Shown one piece after another: positions 11,401-23,621 of a stretch of 64,000 nt of DNA. Origin of the DNA: Sphagnum compactum (taxonomy: Eukaryota > Bryophyta > Sphagnopsida > Sphagnales); NCBI GenBank assembly GCA_965153455.1, contig OZ234501.1:3162001-3226000 (forward strand), written 5' to 3'. Position 1 is the stretch's first letter. Every line of letters starts with the position of its first letter. The notes beneath the pieces are model-generated. The model had not been told where the DNA came from. It saw nothing but the letters and a program-made list of their open reading frames with translations, and did not search any database. The translations under genes and the position numbers were made by a program.

Positions 11401-14400
11401 CACTCGCCTTATATAAAGCTGTTCTACTAGTGGTCAATAACTGGAGTATCCAAGTTGCTGGAAGCTGATATCCCCTCTGAGAACAGTTGGATCATTAAAA
11501 CACTTCCTGGGAGCACTTGAAGCCATTAAGTTCTTGAATTGCTCAAGATTTTGTGATGGAAAAGCTTTTCCTCTTTTGTCACACTCCTTTGATTTCTCAA
11601 TTCCCTGTAGAAATATCAACCTGTTAGATACGAAATCTACCTTGTCCAGTTCCTCTTGGTTAATTACAGTTAGTTAGAAAATTTGAAGATAATCTGTTGG
11701 TTCCTGATATCCTGATATATGGAGATTCTCCATCTTCATGTATCTAGAGAAAAACTACATTGGTTTCAGGGTTCACTCATGTACCCTAAATTGTTTTGTT
11801 TTCTTCTAATGACTTCACTTGCAATTTTATTTTTTGTAGCAATACCCAAAGGCTTAAATATTGACTGTATACCTCAAAACAGTTCTTTGTAGCTTAAATA
11901 GCAAGTTTAACTAGTCTGCTGTAGAGAAAAGGTTACTCTTTAAATTTTCATCAATCCAGACCAGAGGTTTGCTTAACAGAGAAAGAGTACAGGTTGTTGT
12001 TTTTGCCTTAGGGATCTCCAAAATGATTATTTCAATGGCTTCTTAACCTTACGTAGTGAGCTTTTCAAAGCCTAGTTTATCCTCACAACTTCATGCTTTT
12101 AACATCCTCTGCCTTTGTTCTCACTTTTTCCTTCCTCTTTTCTTGTTTGGGTTTTTCCTTTCAATTTCTAGTTTTTTTTCTTCTCTCTCTTTTTGTGTTT
12201 GCCCTTTGACTTGTTTTCTTTGGTCTCTGCTTCTCCTGTGGACTTTGTTGACCCAGTCAACATCAATCAGCCAACTGCCATTCTTGTGACAGAAATGTAT
12301 GACATTGACCTACACTCACTATTGGAGTTGATGAAGTCAGTGGAGATATTATTATAGTTGGTCAATACCAGTGTTGAACGGGTACCAGGCTGGAAACCTA
12401 GTATATAGACTGGTACTGGTCCTGGTATCAGAGAACAGACCAGACTGGTATGACTTGAACTAATACCAAATTTATACAAGGGCTATATTTGTCTCAATAT
12501 GAGGTGTATACCTATCACATACCTGCCAAAAGTAGTCTTGGACCTTAATACCAGGATCAGGCTGGTATGAAAGCTAAAAAAGAAGATCCAATACCAGTAC
12601 CAGCTGGTATGAAAATTTAAAAGATTCAAAACCAGTACCATCTGCTATGTTCAAAAGCTGATACCTGCCCAACACTGGTCAAAACCATACATGTTGGTGT
12701 TGAAGTTCTCAGAATATGTGTGTGACTGTCACCATTATTCAAACTGCTCCTTTCCTTAGGTTTTGGTTTTGTTTTTGTTTTATGTGTTCTTGAGGGTTGC
12801 ATTTCCTCTATATACTGTTAGATCTAATGTCTCTCTAACTTTACTTTGAGTTCTATTATCTCAATTATTTTCACGTTGATTTGAATCCTAAGTATGGAGA
12901 AACTCTCAGTACTTATGAAGTTATTTACTAATTGTCATTTCTCTCTTATTGAGCCTTTAATGTTTTCTTGTTATGTACCCCTGGGTGTCTAATGACAGCA
13001 GAGTTCTTGACTTTTTTCTTTTGCACGAAATTTGCATTACTTTACTCCTTAGTGTCTGGAAACCATCCCATACCATTGTTCTGAACTTCTTAATCCCACC
13101 CCAAATCTAGTTTTGTATTTGGATTTGTTGGGGAATGTGGTTGCATGTTGTTTTACTCACAATGCAAGTGAAAGTTTCCAGTGGTCTCCTACCTACGAGG
13201 CTCTACCTAGATGGATGTTGAGCAAGATGGGTGCTTAGAATTCCCTTAGGGTGGGTCACCTTGTAAGTGAGGTCATACTTGACATACTCCACAGTCAGTA
13301 GATCTATGTGGCTCCAAAGGTACATCAGCAAAATAGAGCATTGAAATATTTTGTTTTTCACCCTGTGGAGGTTTGGAGCATGGCATGTTGATTTAAGCTT
13401 AAAACTTGCTATAGTTTTACTGGTCTGGATGAATCTTTTTGCTACCAGGATATTGTTGTAATACACTGTTGGAAGTGTGGATTGGTTGAGCCATGAGTGC
13501 ATGCAAATCTGTTATTGTCAATGTCATTGGGCTTCAAACAAGGACGCTCCTTTGTTAACAGTCCTAAGTGATGCAAAGTGACCCAGTTGTAAACAGTTGT
13601 GAATTAGGTGAAATTTTGCAATCTTTTGACTTGTTACTACATTACCTAATACAGGGGTGGTAAGTTTTCTGGTACTGAAAGAAAGGGGCTATCACAATTC
13701 CCAAGTTTGAAATGCTAATTTCTTGCAAGTTAATGTGTAAGGAGTTTAAAAGGCCCAGCTATGTGAAGCTGGGTGGGGGAAATTATAGCATTTAGGGGTT
13801 AAGTATGTGTTAAGAGTTCCTTGTGAGTTATTTCTTCCTGTAATTCTGTGTTGACCTGCTGTGAATTCCACAATGTCTAGGGTTTTCATTATCATCGTTA
13901 TCCCTATTAGCTTTGTTATTTCCATCTCAGTTTGTAGAATCAACTGATAAAAACCAATACCAGCTCAAGTCAAGTCACAGGTTCTGACTCTGAATCTTTT
14001 GGCAGAATTATGGAAGATTGTCCTGTTGCAGAGGAATGGGTTGAATGGGACTCTCTCCTGGAACACAGGTCCTTTTTCTTCTACTCCACTGGTTTTAGTT
14101 CTTATGATCTCCAATAACTTCAAGCTGCTTGCTCCTGTGACATGTCACTCTGGGAGACTGTACTCTGTTGTGAGATGAAGGGCTAAATGGCAATTGGTTG
14201 GCAATAGACACACAAATGCATAGTTTAACAGACCATTGAGTGAGGCCTCTTTTAAGCTCTCTGTGTCCTGGAACCAAATCCAGTTTCAGCCAAGGTGCCA
14301 TCTGCAGGATTGATAGAGCCCTGTGTTGACCCTTATACACAGCAATTGGCATTTTGATGTTGGTGGATTTTCCTGTAGATGTTGGCACCACTTATATCAA

Positions 14401-14814
14401 CTGAATAACAATCTGAATAGTCTGCGGACTTGTATTAATTTCTTGCTCATGGCAGAAGGAAGATTCATCATGTGAGTTTGCACAGTATAAAGAACCTGAT
14501 ACCTTTTTGTAGGTTCTATATTTTGTGAACAGATTGTTGGTCACCTTTGCACCTGATATTAGAAATTTCTGTCCCATTTTTCACATTCTGTATACATGTT
14601 CTTCATCTTCAGGTCAGGAGAGCTGTGTCAAAAACGGTGGCAGGAAATGGGGCGCACTTTAGGAGAACAGTTGAAGCATTCATTTATTGATCAATTGGAG
14701 GCACTGATAAAGATATTTGCCCCTGAGCTGCTTGATGACGAGCCAAATGAAGCTGACAAGAAGTTCAAAGAAGACTATGATGCCTTCACTTCCAGGCAGG
14801 TCAGTAATGCTTAA
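8420..14814 (+). CDS. Multi-Myb/SANT DNA-binding protein resembling RNA polymerase I termination factor
   Basis: Eight exons can be joined in phase: 8420-9382, 9528-9615, 9779-9893, 10240-10349, 10449-10561, 10691-10842, 14006-14068 and 14613-14814. All introns are GT-AG, and the joined frame is 601 codons plus TAA. Residues 1-300 are disordered, rich in Lys, Glu and Ser, with nuclear-signal-like clusters (KKKKE, KRKKKD, KFKRK). From about residue 302 there are four Myb/SANT-like units: GKFTKKEDEDLKKAI; GKWKEDEVGALMK with NNWKTIAEKVGRY and CKDKWREAK; GKWTLEEFEKLRMLV with NWQFISDQM and CLNAWYNKV; and STTDDALLLQRI with VEWDSLLEHR and LCQKRWQEMG. This order matches the plant/animal/yeast family of RNA polymerase I terminators (TTF-I, Reb1, DMTF1-like). 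A nucleolar, rDNA-binding role is known for family members and inferred here. Met at 8420 is the first ATG of the frame. Intron 6 is 3.2 kb long and carries a MITE. Confidence 0.85.
12369..12677. mobile_element. hAT-type MITE inside intron 6 of the Myb gene, 309 bp
   Basis: The ends are inverted repeats: left CAGTGTTGAACGGGTACCAG, right (reverse complement) CAGTGTTGGGCAGGTATCAG. Starting with CAGTG is typical of hAT elements. The eight flanking bases agree at seven of eight positions (gtcaatac on the left, gtcaaaac on the right), which fits the 8-bp hAT target duplication. The interior contains many ACCAG/CTGGT units and no coding frame. It lies between splice sites and so need not disturb the protein. 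Confidence 0.82.
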
Positions 14815-16630
14815 GTTGCTGCTCCACCACCTTTGTAATGGAAGTTGGGACCAGATCGCAGCTCCAAACCTTCATTCAGTGGCAGGGTGGAAGTGAAGCA
14901 AAAGGACTTTTGGGGGCCATTGTAGAGGTCTTTCTGTACTGAATTTTGAACAGGTCTACATACTGTTGAACTTGGTTCTACTCCAGCAGTACTAGCCAAC
15001 AAAGTCTGTCTTGAAAATGCAAGAAAAGTGGTAGATGACTGAGAGGTAATATAGAGCACTTCTTGGCCGTGTTAGAGGGCTTCCACACTGACATGGAGCA
15101 TGTGGAAGTGCAGAGTTTTATTTAGGTTATAGCGCGGCAAGACTAGTCAAAAAAGTGTTATCTGAACATAAGTGCAGAACTTCTTCAGGTTGTATGCTGG
15201 TGACACTAAGCGAACGAATGTATCTGAAAATAATGGGTAAATTGCCAATTGTAGCTATGATGCTATGAAAGAGTTTTTGAACTGCAGTAATCTGATGTGG
15301 AGCCTTATATTTAAATGAAATAGTGATTGCTGCAACCATTGAATCTTGGTGTCAAGTACTTCTTGTTAGTTCTGAGTTGGAACTAGAAATGCTCTCTACA
15401 TTGCCTTTGTTAGTGTGAAATAAGAATTAGCAATGATGAGCAAGTCAGCTCAATCCCTTCACAGATATTCATTAGAAATCTAAAAAGCCTGACAGATCTT
15501 GGCAGGGTGCTGCAGCAGCCTGCTCCATGTCTCAGCAAAGAGAGCCAAACAAAACATTGTGTACTGTTTGCTTGGAAACTGATGAAGAAGAATTACTTCA
15601 TAAACATCCTGTACTACTTACAAAACTGATTAGAGTGTTATTGAAACTTTGTCAAAGCCAGACCTCTGACAACACTTCAAAGCCTGGAGACATAGCCACG
15701 TCTAAACCTTTGGGGCATGGAAGAAGCTCAAAGCATATGAACCCCTACTACAAGCCCCCCACCCCCCCAAGCTGCGACACAATTCTGTATGGGTTGCCCC
15801 CACAACTACCTTTTTCTGTTTGTTATTGATTTTTTGGCAATGGGATAGGCCTTACATACACATATAAGATGAACACGACCATTAATGCTTACAAACAGCC
15901 AGCAACCTTAGGTGCATGGAAGAAGCTTAAACAACAAATTTATCAGAACTGCATGCGCAAGGCCTGTGTTGTGACATAAGTCTGCTGCCATTACTTGCCT
16001 CCTCTCCTGGCCCAACCCATCCCCTCTTTTTCTATCCACTGCCAATTGTTTCGCAATGTGATTTTCAATAGGTACACCCATCTAAGGAAGTCTGGTATTC
16101 TTCAGCCTTTCAGCATGTTCAGAGTTGAAAAAAAGGTGTTGGTCCTCACTGAAGGCCCTATCTCGTGTTGACGAATGTGCAATATTTATTTTCATCCAGT
16201 TGTCCAGTATAAGAAACCTATCTGATGAAACCTTATGCAATTAGACTGTATTGGGGACTTCTGTGCCTCCTTTTCCTTCCTTCCCCCTCCCCACCCCCAG
16301 ACCAATCAATTGCAGCAGCCATCATATTGTCAGCCATCCATCATGGACTGAGTCAGACTATTGAACAAGTTGTAAATGGCCTCTCTTGGCCTGCTGCTGC
16401 TCACCAGTAGAAGAGAAGCACCTTGAGAGTTTCCAGACTCCAAACATGCAGAAAAGTCATGGTAACAGTTCCAGTAAGTGATGGGGGTTCAACCTTTCCC
16501 ATATTGGGTTAACAGAAGGATCTGGTGCACCACGAAACAGACCATTGTTAGAAAGCTAGTAAGGCTACTGCAATTCCAAAAGGGTTTTTCCAGCTGATTT
16601 TGCTGAAAATTTGGAACTTTTTGAGTATAG
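14815..16630. other. Probable 3' UTR of the Myb gene, then intergenic
   Basis: The first several hundred bases probably belong to the 3' untranslated region of the Myb gene, although I see no clear polyadenylation signal. A candidate extra exon is listed separately. The rest, including a Pro/Ser-rich frame at 16225-16410, matches nothing I recognise. Confidence 0.4.
15506..15829 (+). other. Candidate alternative ninth exon of the Myb gene
   Basis: The last annotated exon contains CAG followed by GTCAGT just before its stop, a good donor. An acceptor (CTTGGCAG) ends at 15505, and the frame opened there continues in phase for 107 residues to a stop at 15827-15829. The sequence includes TVCLETDEEELL and LLTKLIRVLLKLCQSQ. 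As far as I recall, the family normally ends close to the fourth Myb unit, so this may be untranslated sequence instead. Confidence 0.25.
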
Positions 16631-16638
16631 GTCATGGC

Positions 16639-16860
16639 CAGTGTTGGGCAGGTAAGTCTTCTACCCCAATATATTACCCCCTTAAATATCATGGTAAATA
16701 TATATCCTACCTGGCCAATAAATTTTATTGCTACCCTTTTAATTATCATACTTGGCTGGTTAATATGTCAAATTTCCCCTGCTTTGAGGTCTACCTTTAC
16801 CCAAGGGAGGCTGATTATTTTGAGGTAAGCAAAAAAAGAGTAGAACCACAATCATAATAT
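16639..16860 (+). repeat. Dispersed hAT-like repeat, copy 1
   Basis: It starts with CAGTGTTGGGCAGGTAAGTC, nearly the same end as the MITE in intron 6. The body shares a recognisable pattern with 26995-27262 on the opposite strand: CCTACCTGGCC against CCTACCTGCCT, GGCTGG-TAATAT against GGCTGGCAAATATT, and a tail readable as DYFEVSKKRV against NCFEARKKRV. The far end is not defined, so the right border is approximate. Confidence 0.5.
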
Positions 16861-19800
16861 GCATTTCCATATTTTGCAATGCATGCTGTTATGAGGATTT
16901 GTTCAATTATGGTGACTAACTAATAAATGCATTCCTTTTGGAATTTTTTTCCATTTATTGCATTAATACCTTGAACAAGACTCTTATGATATTCTCGTGA
17001 ACATCATCCAGTTGTCCTTGTGAATGAAGTGTTGGACATTCATCTATGCACTTATATTTTAAGACTATATACCTTTAGGGTTTAGGGTTTTTGTTATACA
17101 GCTTCTTCTTATTTAATATTTGATTTACGTGTACTTGATTGATATGTTAAAATGGATATACCCACTGAACACTGTAACTTATTGCCATAAGGAATCCGAG
17201 ATTGGTGCAAAACGTGGGACCTGCAAACCATGTGGTTTTGGATATCAGCATTGCAGTTTCTAGTTTATACTACAGTCCCATCATGGTCCTTTGTGAACCT
17301 TGCTTCTCACAGGTCTCCAGCTATTTGTGTGTAAGCATCTGAGAATCAATCCATAAGGTCTTGAAAAGTATGGCCAAGTCTAACCAAACATGGCAACGAT
17401 GGAAAACTTTAGAGAAGCCTCTACTTGAGGCTGATTTTCATCAAGCGTGCAAAATGCATTTCAACCTTTAGATTTTCTTCTTGGAAACATCTAGTATTCA
17501 AAGAAACCTGGAGTACAACAAAGCTTCCCCCCTGCATAATTCAGGATTTTTCAATTTTATGTATGCATTGGTATACCAGCTGAGGAAGAATAGTTGAACT
17601 TTTTGAACATCTAGTCTTTCATCAAAGTCATATATGTACTTCATACATTTAAGCTAAGGACAAGGCTATTAGGTATGGGGGCTAGTCATGTGCTTTTAGA
17701 AATTTGGTACAGACAAACTTCTGCCCATTTCCCAGTTTTTTTCAAAGCAGATTTTTAAATGCTATCTCTACCAAATTCAAACACCCTAATGACAACCATT
17801 TCAAAGGCAATTGTTCCCTAAAATTCAATAGATCCCAAGAAAACACAATAAAGCACAAGTTGTATCCACAGGGGGAAAGGTCATACCCTTTCCCCCATGA
17901 TGGGTAAACATGAAATTTTACCCAAACAAATTCCAATCAAATTGGGTATCTATTGAATACCAGACGATATATTCCAACTGGATGAATATCATGTTAATGA
18001 TATACCCGCAAACTAGTTTGTACCAGTGTGGTAGTGTGTAAGTAGATATACGGCTTTTGATATAATCTAAGGTTTGGTTTCAAGTTTTATTTACCCTCTT
18101 GTCAAGGTATATAATCTTACAAAACTTCACATCACTGCAAGCTTATTTCTTGTCCTTTTCTTGGAGGGCTACTATTTAAGTCATACCAAACAAACAGAAT
18201 GTACCACATTTTATTTGTTTGTCCCTAGGAATTATTGGGTATCTATCTTGTATATATAATATGATGGTATATATTCAATAATACCCCCAAAATTTGTCAT
18301 GATAGTAGAGTCGATGTTTACATCTGAAGCAATTAAAATGACCGAAGATGAAATGGAACCTATTAGCATCTTCAGGTCTGCTTTACCAGTCTATTCTTCC
18401 TACCCAAAGGATTGCAATTTGCACACAACTTACATTCAAATAGAAGCATCATATGGAGATGTCCAAGCAATCACCTCGTCATCATTTTGCATTTCTTGAA
18501 AGTCAGATTATGTGGAAGTTATGTGGTGTGATATATGCAATTGGAAAGTTTAAAGGTAGGGTGTTTATCTACACCATAGGTTTATTAGTTAATAATATCA
18601 ACACCAATATTAAATAGATGCTGTAGTAAATAGGTTGTATAGTCATATATTTACATCACAAATAAGGGGTTAATTTGCAACGTTTTTCTTTGTGAAAAAT
18701 TCCACCAAAATACACAAATTAAACATATACAGTGAATATTCTTTCAAATTTTTCATTTTCTGAAAAACAATCACATAATTTCGAAAAAATATTTGAAATT
18801 TTCTCATCACATTTGGACTTTGATTTTAGTCAGGCAGCATTTTTAAACTAGTTTTTAAAAACTGTTTAGAGAAGTTCTAAGAACTTGTCCATTTAATGCT
18901 AAATCCCTCTTGGGATGCTAACAAATGACACATCAAAATTTTGAAAAACAAATCATTTCTTAATTGAAGTGCACACAAAATTCTGTAAAACCATAAAAAT
19001 ACTTGAGTGGTGGTTTGATTTTAATTACCATATTGAGGAGTTGAATGATCTTATTCAATTTCACATTAGCCTACCATGCTTTTGAGTTGGCTCCTGCATG
19101 GTAGATCTATGGCTAAAAGATAAAATAATGATTACTAATAATAAAATTATCTTTAAAATTTTGCCTTGTTTGGATGGGTGTTTATACTTTTTTTCCTCCT
19201 CACAGGCCTATTTTGTTGCATTTTTTTAATCCTCAAGTTGGGGGTGGAACAATGAATAACTCAAAAAATTTGAAAATTGGCCCCAACCTAAATTGAAATC
19301 TCCTTTTCCATTATTCACAAAGAAAAAATATATGCTTTCCATCACTCTCTTACTCTTGCTTCTCATCATTGCATGAAAAAATAAAAATAAAAGCTTCTTT
19401 CCACGACAACAAAAAAAATCACAATTAAAAGAACAAGAATTTTTTTTAATTCATGGATTCTCTTTATTATTCTCCTACTCCCACTTCTTTCCATCAAAAT
19501 TTCCAAGAAACAAAAGAAACAACAACAACAAAATTGCATTCTTTCCATCGCTCTTTTGTTTTTGCTTCTTTCCATCACAATTTTAAGAAGAAAATAAATA
19601 AAAAAGAACACAAGCACACATACATTTTTGACAAAATGCTCAATCTATTTTGGAAGCTTTTCCATCATTTACACTTGAAAAATATGCAAGCACTTTCATG
19701 CTCATGCTTTATGAAATGTTCAAGCATTTTCATGTTTTCACTTGACAAAATGCTCAAGCATTCTCATGCTCTTGCTTGACAAAATGCTCAAGTTTTTCTT

Positions 19801-21533
19801 GAAACCTCTCTCTCGCCTTCAAAAGTTCATTTCTCAAATAAAAGATTCACATTGTTTTATATTTTTCCATTTTTCTTCCCAAAATGCTTCTACACAAAAG
19901 AATTTTACCCTATGAAATTGATGTTCCTTTGCTCCCTCTTCACTTATTTGCCCAACTCTCCACAATACTTCAACCAATCTTTAAAAGAATCAACACACCA
20001 AAATATTTGATCCAATGCCAAACCCAACTCTACAAAATACTTGAAATGAAACAAGTTTCATCTTAGATTTGTTTCCTTTGTAAAACCTTGCATATGCATT
20101 TTGGCATTTGTGCCCTATTTCAACTTAACTAACTGATTTCACATTAGGCTATGACCTTTTTATTGAAGGTGTTTGGATCTTACATTTGTGGGATTATTAA
20201 AGGCAAAATTATCCAACATAATAATTGGTCTACTTGAAAAAAGAAGGTTTGTTGGCCACTTTATGTGGCAAGAGGTATCTTGTGATTAACAAAATTTTCA
20301 AATGAATATTGGTAATAATTGGGCATTAAATATTTCAAATTGAGGTCGAAAGAGTGAAATAGTAGTTGTGGATGTTTATACACGAATTAATCTTGGGCAT
20401 GTGGCTTCATTAATTCTAGTGATGATGATAATCGGAACTGGTTTATGTATACCAGGTATAGGGTCTTTTTTCGACACTAAGACAATTACACCATGGTTGT
20501 CGATGATGACAATTACAAATGGTCATATGATCAACAATTATGCGTCAAAATGACCATTTTTGACAATTATGTGCCGAAAGGATGGAAGTTTCGGCAAATT
20601 TTTTTTGTCATTTTTTTTGGCAATGGTGACGGTGGTAGTAGCAACAGGAGCAATGTTAATGTCTGCAACTTCTCCTTCTTGTTGCAATGTTCACTCATTG
20701 CATCTTTGATGCGCTTTGAACTTGCAAGCAACACAAAGGTCTTCTTCGTGGACGCAACATTGTGGTGGGAGAAGATTCGGAATTATGGTGGTGGAGAATA
20801 ATGGTGGAGGAATTAAAGGATAAGGATTGGTAGACAAGCGCGTAACATGCTCATTAGCATGCCAAACAAGTTCTTTAGGAAGTAATCATTATTCCTATCA
20901 AGTTCTCATAGTTCTTCACAAATATGCATTATGTGGTACGTTCTTCTTCTTCCACATCATATACCTTCCTAACTAAACAGATTTCTAGGGTTTTTTCTTG
21001 ACTCCCCAACACCTTGTGGCTTACATTTCTCCCATTGTCAATCGTCTTTGCCACATTTATACACTAATAGTTGCATATCATTCAAGTTTTCTTTGGCTAA
21101 CAAAGTTCTTTTTTAAAACCCTCATTTCCATAAAAGGTTTTTAACAGTTTTTCATTTCTTCAAGCTTAGGTGACCAAGCTTCTCACAATGATTATTGTGT
21201 TCCTTTTTTCTTCCTTGCTTCAATGAAGGCCTTGTAAATTTACACATGTTCATAAATTATTTTATGGTTCATTTTGGTATTAGCTTTAAGGGTTGTTGCA
21301 TGCACAAGCAGTTTTGGAAGAGGATTAAGTCCAACATCACTTAAGCTTTTGACTATGTGCCAATGTATATGTTTTCAACAAAATATTTCATTGTTGTTTC
21401 CTAGAACTAATGTCTAATTGTGGAATCTAATAATTGGCTTCTTAACATTCTTCAACAAGTTTGGAATGTATTGTTTAGGGTGCACATTTTGAGTATATGG
21501 CTTTTTACTTTTTCCTCAATTCTATGAATATAG
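16861..21533. other. AT-rich intergenic sequence, no gene recognised
   Basis: No protein family is visible. A short hydrophobic frame at 20368-20553 looks membrane-like but matches nothing I know. A simple duplication of a TTTCCATCAC-type segment is seen at about 19334 and 19538. A minisatellite-like tract is listed separately. Confidence 0.4.
19632..19795 (+). repeat. Degenerate minisatellite (TTGACAAAATGCTCAAG units)
   Basis: The phrase GACAAAATGCTCAA occurs three times (near 19630, 19743 and 19777), interleaved with CAAGCATTTTCATG-type copies. Unit length is roughly 33 bases but irregular. It has no coding sense beyond a short open frame. Confidence 0.5.
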
Positions 21534-22190
21534 GGAAGAGAAGACCATGGAGAGCTTTTCTTCTATATGGGCCTTCGGGAACTAGAAAATCATACCTTGC
21601 AAAAGCAATTGAAACAAAAGCTTATTCCACTTTCTTCAAGTTCCTCTTTAGTCTAACTTCTCTTTAGAAAATTGTTATGTTAACTACACTCATTTATGTT
21701 GGTTTAGATCTAGTTTGTTAGAACTGACAAAATGGTTACCTTCGAAGTGTTTTCATGGACTACCCTCTGCAATCCCATAAATATGCGTGTTTTGACACCA
21801 AGAAAGAACATGATTTGATGTGCATGGAATTTGTTTCTAATTTTTTTGAAGTTCAATGTGATGATATTTGGAACCCTACATTTTACAAGTAATTGATACC
21901 ACATGGTTGAATTTCCATGGATTCCTGTGATCTAATCAGGTAAATATATATATATGCAAAGTCTATGCATAGATGTATTTTGTCTCATCATTTTTAAGTA
22001 CAAAAGGCAAGAAGCTCTTAACTTCCAATAATTGGGTTGTAGTATTTCTTCATCTAATTTGGTCTCAAAGTGGATGGGGGTGAATGAGAAGTTAGTGGCC
22101 AATCTAATCAGATAGCCCGTGAAGTTGCACCATCCATTATTTTCAGTGATGAAATTGACTCCCTATGTGGTACCCATGGCGAAAGAAATG
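21534..22190 (+). pseudogene. VPS4: Remnant of VPS4/SKD1 AAA ATPase, two exons
   Basis: VPS4 is the AAA ATPase that disassembles ESCRT-III at endosomes. Exon 1 (about 21534-21640) follows an AG acceptor and reads [13 protein letters not shown], then a damaged Walker A (GPSGTRKS; the family has GPPGTGKS), then [16 protein letters not shown]. Exon 2 (about 22047-22190) reads SSNLVSKWMGVNEKLVANL, then a one-base frameshift and a TAG, then AREVAPSIIFSDEIDSLCG with the Walker B acidic pair kept. The roughly 400-bp gap between them sits where the frame would be spliced, so this is a genomic copy, not a reverse-transcribed one. The rest of the protein is missing. The gene is broken by the Walker A changes, the frameshift and truncation at both ends. 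Confidence 0.75.
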
Positions 22191-23050
22191 AGAATTGTCG
22201 CAACCCTAGCCTTAGGCTCATGACCAAGGCAAGGGCTTGCTAAGGTGCGAGCCAAAAGTGAAGCCCGAAAGTTACATTTCAGGTTTTCGAGAGTGTAAGA
22301 GAGTGAGAGGGAATGAACCCCACATTCCCAAGTGAATTCCCATTTTGAGAATTGAAGTCCCAATGGACTCCCGAATCTTCAAAGGGTGATTGTAGGGGTC
22401 AAAACTCATTGCATTGAAAAACTCCTTATATCATTGAAAAGCTCTTGGAACGTAGATGTCTAAGATGAGCTCACATGTTCCATTTGGATACTTAAAACAT
22501 AAGTTATGCCAAAAGAAGGGTTGGGAGTCAAATTGCCAATTTGACTCCCGACCACTAAAAGTCTAGAATCGCCCTGATTTACGTATGCGTAGGTGGCATT
22601 CCACATATCATTGGAAAGCTCTTGACAAGGACTACAACTTTGCTTCAGACCTCATCTCAATTAGAGGTCTGAAAAAGAAGTTATGGACCTCCAAAAGTTA
22701 CGGGAGTCCCAATTTCAAGAATTTGAGGACTCCAACTTGGGAGTCCCGGGACAAAATGACATTTGGGTGCAGGCCCCATGGCCAGGTATAGAAAATACTA
22801 TAAGTGGGAAAATCGTGGCTTCCCTCAATTATGGGCTGTGGTGAATCTTGTGAGTCCGTGTTTGCCCGTGGTTCGTCTGTGCACCAAAAGTGTTGCAACT
22901 ATGCACTAACCAACTTGTTGTTTGGTTTGTGCAGGTTTGTGTGAATAATTGACCCGCTGGTCATTCGTCTTAGTCCCCATCCTGGAGCTCCAACACACCC
23001 CTCTACCTCCGAAGTGCAACAAGCTAAGGAGCGCATCCCAACTCCAGGCT
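22191..23050. repeat. Dispersed repeat with internal palindromes, possibly LTR-derived
   Basis: The left half contains the phrase CATTGAAAAGCTCTTGGAAC and a perfect short palindrome, GGGAGTCAAATT-GCC-AATTTGACTCCC, near 22530-22556. The same arrangement recurs at 45.2-45.5 kb and in the fold-back at 46.85-47.39 kb. The right end (about 22920-23050, with GTGAATAATTGACCC, CCCCTCTACCTCCGAAGTGC and AAGGAGCGCATCCCAACTCC) recurs on the opposite strand at 49.62-49.85 kb. The combination looks like pieces of an old LTR retrotransposon. It abuts the mitochondrial insertion. Confidence 0.5.
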
Positions 23051-23060
23051 TAAGGTGTAT

Positions 23061-23602
23061 ATGGAGCAAATTTTTTATTTTATTTTCCTTTACCAACCCA
23101 ATTCATCTTTGTTTATGCTACTAACTATCATATTAGTATTGCTTTTAGTTTATTTTGTCACCTTGAATGGAGGACACCCAATACCAAATGTTTGGCAATC
23201 TTTCGTGGAAATTATTTATGATTTTGTGCCTAACTTGATAAATGAACAAATAAGCGGTGCTTCTTCGATGAAACAATGATTTTTTCCTTTAATTTTTGTC
23301 ATTTTTATATTTTGTAATCTTATTGGTATGATACCCTACAATTTTACAATAACAAGTCATTTTATAATTACCCTGGGTCTCTCATTATCTCTCTTTATCG
23401 AAATCACTATAGTTGGATGTCAAACACATGGGCTTCATTTTTTTAGTTTATTATTACCACAAGGAGTACCCCTGTTGTTAGCACCTTTCTAAATACTTCT
23501 TGAACTAATTTTTTATTGTTTTTGCACATTAAGTTTAGGAATACGTTTATTTGCCAATATGATGGCTGGTCATAGTTTGGTCAAGATTTTAAGTGGGTTT
23601 GT
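23061..23602 (+). pseudogene. atp6: Nuclear copy of mitochondrial atp6 (NUMT), truncated
   Basis: atp6 encodes subunit a of the mitochondrial ATP synthase, the proton channel of Fo. One frame runs the whole length with two stops (TGA after MKQ, TAA after LLAPF). Recognisable blocks are NSSLFMLLTIILVLLLVYFVTLNGG, PNVWQSFVEIIYDFV, NEQISGASSMKQ, CNLIGMIPYNFTITSHF, HGLHFFSLLLPQGVPL, LGIRLFANMMAGHSLVKILSGF. A three-residue gap precedes CNLIGM. The conserved Arg of the proton path is kept (in LGIRLFAN). The copy stops at a run of 19 C, after which no atp6 sequence is seen, so roughly the last third is missing. It cannot make a working subunit. Confidence 0.9.
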
Positions 23603-23621
23603 CCCCCCCCCCCCCCCCCCC

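Noticed and set aside
20368-20801. Hydrophobic plus frames suggesting a membrane or organelle protein
   Set aside because: I compared it mentally with plastid and mitochondrial membrane proteins and found no convincing match.
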